Below are positions 56,455 to 64,000 of a stretch of 64,000 bases of DNA, piece after piece. How positions within the stretch are numbered: position 1 is the stretch's first letter; the number at the start of each line of letters is the position of its first letter. The notes below the pieces were generated by a model. That model was not told the DNA's origin. It saw only the letters and a list, made by a program, of their open reading frames with translations, and did no database searches. The translations under genes and the position numbers were made by a program. Origin of the DNA: Gautieria morchelliformis (Eukaryota > Basidiomycota > Agaricomycetes > Gomphales > Gomphaceae); NCBI GenBank assembly GCA_015179125.1, contig WHVA01000282.1:82170-146169 (forward strand). Direction: 5' to 3'.

Positions 56455-58240
56455 ATGAAATTACCGAAGAGGTCAATACTTGACCGCTTCATGGCCGAAC
56501 GGGCCAGTGGCTGCATACAGCCGCTGGGCATTGTGTCCATGGACCTGGACACAACGGATGTGCATTTGTGTGCACGCCAGGCATGTGATGCAGGCAGAGG
56601 CACACTTTCTGATGATCTGTTGGATCATCTTGCAGCTGTCCGTGGGGGCAGCTGGTTGTTCTTGGGGTTCATTTCTGAACCTCACATCCTGTTTGACTGG
56701 GACGGCTGGCAGCGGCCTTCGCTGCTTGTCCCGCTCCTTTCGTTGTGGGTCTTCCATGTCGTGACCGCATTCGTTAGCTGCAGACTGTCGCGCACTAATG
56801 GCGGTGGCTCCGCAGGGGGCCGGCAATGAGGCGGTTGCGACATATGCCGCAACTGGGAGCTTCTGGGGACCTTTGGTGGGTCCCCAGGTGCGGATGCACA
56901 CCCCTTGGGGCATGCCGCACCCTCCCTCCTTGACAGGAGAGAGCCTGGCGGCCGGGACCGCCTCTGGGCCCGCGCGCGAACACGGACGCGGTGGTGGGCC
57001 GGCCCTGGCACGTGGCAGGGAACCCCAGCAGCCTGGATGTCTGCTGGGGACCCGGTGCGCCGCGTGGCACCCGCCGCTGATGGGAGTGGCCATGCATGCG
57101 GCCGCGAGCGAGGGCGGGCACGGCTTTTGCGGCACCCGGCGGCCTCTGGGGGCCCCTCGAGGGCTCCCAGCGGTGGGTGCACGTCCTTTGGGACGTGCAG
57201 CACCGTTCCCGCTCTGGGGCGCGCGGATGTCGTTGCGCACCGGGCGCGACATATGGGCGGCTCTGGGGACCTCTGGAGGGTCCCCAGAGGTGGATGCACG
57301 CTCTACAGAGCATGCACCACCGTTCCCGCTCACTGGGAGCGAGCAGGGCAGCCGGGACGGTGCCTGGGGCCGCGCGCGACCGCGGATGACGCTGCGCGCC
57401 GGGCGCAGCATGCGCGGCATCCGGCCGACTCTGGGGGCCTCTGGAGGGCCCCCAGAGGTGGGTGCTCACTCTAAGGAGCGTGCACCACCATTCCCGCTTG
57501 CTGGGAGCTAGCAGGGCGGCCCCTGGGGCCGCAGGCGAGGGTGGATGGCCGCGGGCGCCAGGTGCGGTGTTCGCGACGTTTGGCCGGTTCTGGGGGCCTC
57601 TGGAGGGCCCCCAGAGGTGGATTCATGCTCCAGGGAGCATGCACCACCGTTCCCATTCGCTGGGAACGAGCAGGGCGGCCAGTATGGCACCTGGGGCTTG
57701 TGGATGACGCTGCGCGGTGAAGACGGCTTACGCGGGTCCTTCGCAGCTCTGGGGGCTCCTGGGGGTTCCCCAGGGTGGATGGACACACCTTGGAGCGTGT
57801 GCCGTCATCCATGTGTGCCTGGGGCAACCTATAGCGTGGATGCGCGGTGTGGGCAGTGGAGGCGGCGTCAACGAGTGCGGCGTCACATCGCACATCACGC
57901 ACAGTGTGGCCAACCTGTCTGGCTGGCTGCTGGAAGGCCTGAGGGTGCTGGAGGTGCCGTGGCATGTGGATGCGTCCCAGAGGGATGCCATCGCATTCGT
58001 CCATGCCCTGCACAGGCTTTGCCAACACTCCTCGCTGGCCTCTGCCCAGAACCATGCCTCGCTGGGCGTCATCTCGCACGCCTTCACCCAGCGAGTGAGT
58101 CGTCCCTTCCTCCTCTCCATCATCGAGTCCAACTCAGACTCAGAATATTCCCGCGATGAAAACATCGCGGCAACAGCATTCTCAACGGCAAACCGCCATC
58201 TGCACTGCAGTCTTTTTTTAAAAGACTGCAGAAGGTTCAA
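56455..58240. repeat. GC-rich minisatellite region with open frames on both strands
   Basis: At least six degenerate copies of a unit of about 165 bases, each with a hairpin GGGGGCCTCTGGAGGGCCCCC followed by AGAGGTGGATGCA-like text, begin near 56862, 57147, 57264, 57432, 57594 and 57748. Both strands stay open for hundreds of codons (for example 56473-57420 minus, 56798-57511 plus), giving repeated peptides such as WGPLEGPQRW. Openness follows from high GC content, so no protein is claimed. Confidence 0.65.
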
Positions 58241-58261
58241 GAGTGGCTTGATACCTGTTTA

Positions 58262-58419
58262 TCACAAGGGCACGCTGAATTCAACCAATTTGTGGTAATT
58301 CAGATGCTACGTAGTGACGGTGACAGGTAAAGATTAAGCTGGGGAACCGCCGGCGGTTCCCACGCACTACTATACAGTGGGGTCTTGTGGACCCCCCCCC
58401 TCTGAATCCACTTCTTTAC
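58262..58419 (-). repeat. 160-base repeat, copy of 55765-55912
   Basis: Shares GCTACGTAGTGA, AAGCTGGGGAACCG, GGTTCCCACGCACTACTATACAGTGGGGTCTTGTGGAC and CTGAATCCACTTCTTTACA-type blocks (in pieces) with 55765-55912 in the same orientation, 2.5 kb apart, bracketing the minisatellite. They may be terminal repeats of one composite unit. Confidence 0.7.
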
Positions 58420-58491
58420 AGGACCTGTTGACACAAATGTCCAACCTTCCACTTACGCGGATGATTTTGTATCAATTTTATTGGCTGCTCC

Positions 58492-59272
58492 TGTTATACA
58501 GTGAAAATGCTTATAATCATCACACCTTTTGAGGATATACACACAGGGAACACATGACATAAAGGGGACATGGGAAACATGGACCATGCCGCTCGACCAT
58601 CTCTGCCACCTCCGTAACACCTCCACACCACCTCCGACTCTATTCCACATCCTCCGCACCCCACAACCTCAACCCCTTGTTCTTCAGTACCCCTGGTCGA
58701 CTCTATTCATCGGCCTCCATGCTCGACCCTTAGCACAGCAAGATACCATTTCTGGATTTCTGTTTGTTCCACTGTCTGTTAGACTTACACACCCTTTGTT
58801 CTTTTGCCATTGTTCTCACTGTACCCTGCACCCCCTTGTAGTCCCCTTGTTCTGCATTAGTTACTTACCCCATATGTCTATCCGATTTCCGCTCCCTCCA
58901 GGATTTGCTTAGTACTACCCTATTACCTGTTGCCTCAGCTCTTTGTATAAAACCCGGCATGTATGCCTCCATTTCTGCAATCAGATAATCAACTTCGATA
59001 CGTGAACTCCCTCGCACTATCTCCTGTTCTTAGCACAGCGAGTCTTGCCAGCTCTGTTTCTCCCTCTGCCTTTGACACTCTGTCCTCTGCCTCTTCCGAC
59101 CTCTGTTCTCTGACCTCCGACTCTCGACACTCATCCACTCAACCTCTGCCTCCTTCGATCCCTGGAACTCAAATCCAAAATACCTAGGATGATAGTTCAT
59201 CAGGGGCGCAACACATAAGTTGAAGCCACTGTCCTTTCCAGATCCGACCTCTGGGCTTTCCGATGCATAACA
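58492..59272 (+). mobile_element. Solo LTR, family B
   Basis: 781 bases, TGTTATACAG...GCATAACA, flanked by GCTCC at 58487-58491 and 59273-59277. TATA-like TTTGTATAAAACC near 58943. Confidence 0.88.
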
Positions 59273-59277
59273 GCTCC

Positions 59278-59929
59278 ATGCGATTTGTTTTTCCTCCCTG
59301 TGCGTCATCGCACGCGTTAGCCGTTCTATTCCGACATGTCCTGGCTTCATGGGTAGCATCATTGCAGTCCTTTGCCATTCTATGCTGACACTCCCAGTCA
59401 GGCCTTTGGGTTTCCCCTCCATTCCTTGCCAGCGTCAGTTCCCTCCCTTCCCCTACACCCCCTGGCTGTTTATCCCTTTGTCCCCTCCTCTCTCTTGGTT
59501 GGATGCATACAGTGTGGAATTGGATGAAGTCCACCCGTGGTGTTCTTACATTGCACATAAGTCTTGGGATTTTATTGGCCCAAACTTGGTTTTTTAATAA
59601 AAATTTTTGAGTTTTTTTTTTTTTTTTATGGGGGTTTTAGTCCATCATTTGCTTACCCGGGGCAGTTATTCGCATTGCTTTTATGGAGAAAGTTGTTGAC
59701 AGTGACTGCCTTCACATTCCCTCCCAATGTGCATCTGGCTGCCATTCCCGACAGTGTCTCTTGGGGTCATTTCCCACAGTTCGACATGCATTGCATCTTG
59801 TTCATTCATCCTCTACGCCCCTGTCTTATCCACACCTCTTGCATGCAAGTCGCGAACATTTCATCGCACAAAAACAAATGGTTTTTTAATAAAATTTATT
59901 GGCTTTTGAATTTTGAGGGGGGCTGGTCC
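59278..59929. other. Unclassified sequence between LTRs
   Basis: No recognisable coding domain. It includes a 16-base T run near 59612-59627 and AT-rich text; possibly a truncated retroelement tail. Confidence 0.4.
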
Positions 59930-60490
59930 TGTAAGGACCCGGCCTTTGGCCGGCTACTTACCGGTAGAACCTTCTTCCGAGCCCGAGCCTTGTGATATTC
60001 ATGCCCGAGTACATATGATACTTGTCCGTGCCCGAGCCCGATCCCGAGCTTGAACTCATATCCGACCTTGATCCCATGCCCGTATCCCCTTAGTTACTGA
60101 TTCCGCTCCATCATGCATCATTCGTATATTACCTCGCCCTGACCTCGGTCTCCTGACCTCGCCCTGACCTCCACTAATCCGTTCGCCCCTGACTTGCACC
60201 TCGTCCGTATATAACCCCCTTGTATGCATTCCTACTCCTCAGTCTGAAAATCAACTATCGTGTCCCTTCGATCCCTAGCTAGTTTCTACGCCTCGCCTCT
60301 TAAGCCAGAACCTCGCCTCTTATTCGTTTACCTCCGAAATTGGGACTCGTGCGTAGGGTCGGCGCAGCACATAAGCTGAAGCCAAGTCCCTCTCCGACTT
60401 CCCCATCCAAACCTCGCCCCGTAACCTCGGACCTTGCCTCGGGTTTCGTTCCCGACCTCAGTCAACCTTACGACGGATCGTATCGTAACA
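59930..60490 (+). repeat. 5' LTR of Gypsy-A copy 2
   Basis: 561 bases, TGTAAGGACCC...CGTAACA. TATATAACCC box near 60209. No standard tRNA-complementary primer site is obvious right after the LTR, where GTATTTTCAGACTGC follows. Confidence 0.88.
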
Positions 60491-60533
60491 GTATTTTCAG
60501 ACTGCTTACACCCTACGTATCCCTTTTTTCACG

Positions 60534-61766
60534 ATGTCCATGATAACTCGTTCTCGCACCCTTCGGGGTATCTCAGAACAGCGACGTTTCTCGGAAGCCC
60601 CCGATGACTCACCCCCGTCCCCGGGGATACCCCTCGCAGACCCCGCCGAGCCTAGTAACAAAGGCAAAGGTAGGGCTAACCTCGGTGACCCTCCAGGTGA
60701 TCCAGGTGATGGCTCTAGAAGTTCTGACAACGATCGGGACCTCCCCAACCTTCCGCCCGAGGACCTCGGTGACCTCGAGGACAACGAGCTTATGCGTCGA
60801 GTGTTCATCAAACTCGCGAAACCTCGCGAATCCGAAGCACGAGCCAAGGTCAAGGAACCGGATAGTTATGACGGTACTGACCAAGCCAAGCTTCGCACTT
60901 TCTTCCTTCAATGTGTACTCAACTTCAGAGATCGCCCCACCGCGTTCAAGACTGGGGCCTCGAAGGTGCAGTATGCTATTTCTTACCTGTCCGGCTCGGC
61001 TCTGCAATATTTCGAGCCGGCGATCCTCGGCGAAGTCCAACCCGAGCCAGATTGGCTCGAGGACTGGGACAGCTTCAAGGCCGAGCTCGAGCTTAACTTC
61101 GGCCCATACGACAACGCGGCCCAAGCCGAGATTGACCTCGAGAAGATCGTTATGAAAGAGCACCACAAGGCCGCGCGATTCTTTATCGACTTCGCCCGAG
61201 CTTCGACTCGGACTCAGTGGAACGACGCGGCCCTCCGACACTTTGCCTACAAGGGCTTGGCCAAACGGATCAAGGACGACTTACTTCACTTCCCTCGATT
61301 CCGCAGCCTCGCCGAGCTTAGGAACTTCGCGCTGGAATGCGATAGCCGTTACTGGGAGCGAAAGGAATACGACGCCATGATCAATGGTCGTAGCTCCCAG
61401 CCTGCACGCACCACTAATCAGTCCAGTAGCAATGCCACTAACAACCACCAGTCTTCCAGTGGTTCCAATAACAATAAGAACCGCAACAAGACTAACAACA
61501 GCGGCAAGGGTTCCAACAACAACAACTCTTCGAACAACAAGAGCCAGCCCGACATTTCGAGCAAACTCGGGAAGGATGGCAAACTGCTTCCCGAGGAGCG
61601 CCAACGTCGGGTCGACCAAGGACTTTGTCTGCTTTGCGGCACCAAAGGTCACGTCGTCAAGGACTGCCCGAAGAACAAGTCTACCAATAGTAGCGGTTCT
61701 AAAGGTCGGGCAACGAAGACCCCTAACGAGGGGACTTCAGCCTCCATTACGGAGGTGAAAAAATAG
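60534..61766 (+). CDS. Gypsy-A gag
   Basis: 410 aa, starting MSMITRSRTLRGISEQRRF 44 bases after the LTR. A basic N-terminus and acidic Pro-rich linker are followed by the capsid-like retrotransposon gag domain (about 100-270: LRTFFLQCVLNFRDRP, YLSGSALQYFEPAIL, DWDSFKAELELNFGPYD, RTQWNDAALRHFAYKGL). An Asn/Ser-rich low-complexity stretch precedes the CCHC knuckle CLLCGTKGHVVKDC (about 364-377). The frame ends GTG-AAA-AAA-TAG. The pol frame is -1 relative to gag and open across this point. Confidence 0.92.
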   Translation: MSMITRSRTLRGISEQRRFSEAPDDSPPSPGIPLADPAEPSNKGKGRANLGDPPGDPGDGSRSSDNDRDLPNLPPEDLGDLEDNELMRRVFIKLAKPRESEARAKVKEPDSYDGTDQAKLRTFFLQCVLNFRDRPTAFKTGASKVQYAISYLSGSALQYFEPAILGEVQPEPDWLEDWDSFKAELELNFGPYDNAAQAEIDLEKIVMKEHHKAARFFIDFARASTRTQWNDAALRHFAYKGLAKRIKDDLLHFPRFRSLAELRNFALECDSRYWERKEYDAMINGRSSQPARTTNQSSSNATNNHQSSSGSNNNKNRNKTNNSGKGSNNNNSSNNKSQPDISSKLGKDGKLLPEERQRRVDQGLCLLCGTKGHVVKDCPKNKSTNSSGSKGRATKTPNEGTSASITEVKK

Positions 61767-63433
61767 GTAGCAACCTCGGAACCACACGATCCGAGGATTG
61801 CGGTAACCTCACCCGTGTGCTCAGACTCAGCGCCGCTTCTCATTCATTGTCCAAAGATTCCCTTAATGTAGATCTAACCTCGCCTTCGCTGCCCAACGTC
61901 GCTTTTGTTGCATTAGTTGACTGCGGGTCCTCAGACTGTTTTATTGAATCCAGATTTGTCCAGAAGTACTCCATGCCTGTTTATCCTGTCTCTCCTATAC
62001 CCTTGAAACTATTTGACGGTAGTACTAACACTACCATTACCCAAGCTCTAGACCTCTGCATTTGCTTTCCGACCGGCGAACAACAATGGGTTACCTTCTA
62101 CGTAACCTCGCTCGACTCAAGTTGCTCGATGGTACTTGGCCACAACTGGCTCACCCGCTACAATCCGTCGATTGACTGGGTATTGGGCAGTATTACTTTC
62201 AAGACCATCGACCTAACAACGACTCCAGCGACCCCGGCGACGTCAGCCCGCTCAGCTTCGGCTACGACTTCGACCTCGCCTACGGCATCTTCGCCCCCGC
62301 CTCCGACCTCGCTTCCGAAGTTGCAAGCACCCCTCGTTTCCCTAATCAATGCACCCGCTTTCATGCGCGCATCTAGATTGGAAGGGTCCGAAGTGTTTCA
62401 GCTCAATTTGGCTTCGCCTGAGCTCCTCGCCAGAGGGGCAACATCGGGAGGAAGCTCTTCCGAGCTTCCTGAGAACGTTAAGAAACATGTTCCCGAAGTA
62501 TATCACGAATTTGCAGATGTGTTCAGCAAAGCACGCGCTGACACTCTAGCTCCCCACCGACCTCACGATATCAAAATCAACCTCGAAGAAGGGACCTCGC
62601 CACCTATCGGTCCCATCTACTCTCTCTCAGCTTCCGAACTCAAAGCACTACGCGAGTTCATCGACGAGCATTTAAACATCGGTTTCATCCGACCTTCACG
62701 CTCGCCTCATGGTGCACCGGTATTGTTCGTTCGCAAAAAAGATGGCTCACTTCGGTTGTGTGTCGACTTCCGAGGGTTGAACAAAATCTCAAAAAAAGAT
62801 CGGTATCCATTGCCATTGATTGCTGACTTACTTGATGCTCCAAAGAATGCTCGCATCTATACGAAAATTGACCTTCGTCACGCTTACCACCTCGTACGGG
62901 TGGCCGAGGGTGACGAATGGAAGACCGCCTTCAGGACTCGCTATGGGTCGTTCGAATGGTTGGTCATGCCATTTGGTCTCACTAATGGCCCTGCTGCCTT
63001 CCAGAGATTCATGAACGAGGTGTTCGCCGACCTTTTGGATGTTTGTGTGGTGGTATACTTGGATGACATTCTAATCTACTCCAGTGACCCCTCCAAACAT
63101 GTTGAACATGTCAAGGAAGTCTTGCGACGACTACGACTCAACAACCTCTTCGCCAAAGAAGACAAATGCGAGTTCCATCGCGACTCGGTTGAATTCCTGG
63201 GCTACATACTCTCTCCCGAGGGCCTCACTATGGCAGATGACAAAGTAAAGGTCATTCAAGACTGGCCTGAACCTCGCAAAGTTCGCGACATCCAATCCTT
63301 CCTCGGCTTCGCCAACTTCTACCGACGTTTCATTCACACTACTCCGACATCACCATTCCTCTCACCCGACTTACCCGCAAGGGTACCCCTTGGAATTTTT
63401 CCGAGGATTGTCGACGGGCTTTCAACCTGTTGA
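61763..63433 (+). CDS. Gypsy-A pol: protease and reverse transcriptase
   Basis: The frame is open from before the gag stop (ATA at 61763) and reads IGSNLGTTRSEDCGNLTRVL before the protease LVDCGSSDCFIESRF (about 61915). RT landmarks are [75 protein letters not shown] and the catalytic [12 protein letters not shown] near 63050. Near 63335 the frame is lost: HYSDITIPLTRL continues in the next frame, the one of the RNase H part. There is no ATG at a likely pol start, which fits frameshift expression. Confidence 0.88.
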   Translation: MGSNLGTTRSEDCGNLTRVLRLSAASHSLSKDSLNVDLTSPSLPNVAFVALVDCGSSDCFIESRFVQKYSMPVYPVSPIPLKLFDGSTNTTITQALDLCICFPTGEQQWVTFYVTSLDSSCSMVLGHNWLTRYNPSIDWVLGSITFKTIDLTTTPATPATSARSASATTSTSPTASSPPPPTSLPKLQAPLVSLINAPAFMRASRLEGSEVFQLNLASPELLARGATSGGSSSELPENVKKHVPEVYHEFADVFSKARADTLAPHRPHDIKINLEEGTSPPIGPIYSLSASELKALREFIDEHLNIGFIRPSRSPHGAPVLFVRKKDGSLRLCVDFRGLNKISKKDRYPLPLIADLLDAPKNARIYTKIDLRHAYHLVRVAEGDEWKTAFRTRYGSFEWLVMPFGLTNGPAAFQRFMNEVFADLLDVCVVVYLDDILIYSSDPSKHVEHVKEVLRRLRLNNLFAKEDKCEFHRDSVEFLGYILSPEGLTMADDKVKVIQDWPEPRKVRDIQSFLGFANFYRRFIHTTPTSPFLSPDLPARVPLGIFPRIVDGLSTC

Positions 63434-63957
63434 AGAGGGCGTTCACTACCGCCCCTATCCTTACTCACTGGATTCCTGACCTTCCACTGATCGTAGAGAC
63501 TGATGCATCAGATTATGCCTTAGCGGCAATCTTATCACTACGAACCTCGGAAGGCGAACTTCATCCCGTCGCTTTCCACTCCCGCACATTCACCTCTACC
63601 GAGCTCAACTACGATGTTCACGACAAGGAGCTCCTCGCCATTTTTGAAGCTTTTCAACGCTGGCGACACTACCTAGAGGGCTCAGGCGAACCAGTTGACG
63701 TTATCACCGATCACAAGAACCTCGAATACTTTTCAACTACGAAGCTCTTGACCCGTCGTCAAGCTCGGTGGTCGGAATACCTTTCCCAGTTCAACCTCGC
63801 CATACGCTTCCGGCCTGGTCGCCTCGGAACGAAGCCTGACTCTCTCACCAGACGATGGGACGTCTACCTTAAAGAGGGGAATAGCGGACTATGCCACCAT
63901 AAACCCGCAGAACCTACGGCCAGTGTTTACTCAGCACCAGCTGGCATCGTCCCTTAG
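63338..63957 (+). CDS. Gypsy-A pol: RNase H part, partial
   Basis: After the frameshift near 63335 this frame reads YSDITIPLTRLTRKGTPWNFSEDC, then RNase H: LPLIVETDASDYALAAIL with the first catalytic Asp near 63500, YDVHDKELLAIFEAFQRW, and VITDHKNLEYFSTTK. The end of the connection domain is visible as RWSEYLSQFNLAIRFRPG. A TAG at 63955-63957 interrupts it before integrase, so a second defect exists near the window end. Confidence 0.85.
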
Positions 63958-64000
63958 AGCTACTAACCTCGCTCCCATCGTACTCCGAGCCGCTTCACTG

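Larger units (their letters stand above)
59930..64000 (+). mobile_element. Gypsy-A chromovirus, copy 2 (5' part, runs off window)
   Basis: The 5' LTR is followed by gag, protease, reverse transcriptase and RNase H in the same order as copy 1, without the hAT and LINE insertions. It lacks the premature stops of copy 1 gag, so it is younger or better preserved. Integrase, chromodomain and 3' LTR lie beyond 64000. One frameshift in pol near 63335 makes this copy probably non-autonomous unless it is a sequence error. Confidence 0.92.

Noticed and set aside
56473-57469. Long open frames on the minus strand (315 and 224 codons)
   Set aside because: They overlap equally long frames on the other strand in very GC-rich tandem repeats; openness is explained by base composition, and no domain is seen.

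Overview
The window is fungal nuclear DNA, most probably from a basidiomycete of the Agaricomycetes. Genes are broken by many 45-70 base introns. The proteins look like mushroom-class orthologues (an F-box family and a kinase-like family typical of that group, chromoviral Gypsy elements, an intron-bearing nuclear tRNA). Rhizoctonia-like Cantharellales are possible, but that is an impression from family resemblance, not a test. Exon models were built by hand from splice signals, reading phase and recalled family motifs.

Left half (about 1-34 kb): a dense gene region. In order: a weak hypothetical locus (1.0-1.7 kb, -); PAH1/lipin phosphatidate phosphatase (2.5-6.3 kb, +); tRNA-Phe(GAA) with a 10-base intron; TEX1/THOC3 WD40 protein (+); an unrecognised 1003-residue low-complexity protein (-); ALE1 lysophospholipid acyltransferase (-); PSF2, a GINS subunit (+); a 25-exon TRP-type vacuolar cation channel, YVC1 (-); ARPC3/ARC18 of the Arp2/3 complex (+); NOB1 ribosome-maturation endonuclease (-); LEU2 (+); haspin kinase (+); a protein-kinase-like gene with a frameshift (-); PTEN (+); an F-box gene (+); and a C2H2 zinc-finger gene (+). 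These are housekeeping genes with no shared pathway. PAH1 and ALE1 both act in glycerolipid metabolism. Two divergent pairs (YVC1/ARPC3 and NOB1/LEU2) share very short intergenic promoters. An unusual share of introns appear to start with GC instead of GT, and several genes open with coding exons of only 6-12 bases.

Right half (34.5-64 kb): almost entirely transposable elements, nested several deep. It starts with a 0.56 kb inverted repeat and a hAT-type element with a perfect 8-base target duplication. A decayed DDE transposase follows, split by two solo LTRs. A 15.3 kb chromoviral Gypsy element (38959-54222) is flanked by CTACC duplications. It has been invaded by a hAT miniature element, a LINE (itself hit by a solo LTR), a Copia solo LTR, and a second retroelement fragment that carries a complete Copia element with identical LTRs. 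Beyond it lie a Copia gag relic, a GC-rich minisatellite, another solo LTR and the 5' part of a better-preserved sister copy of the Gypsy element (59930 to the window end). That sister copy gives a direct reference for decay in the first copy, which is dominated by changes at CpG sites.
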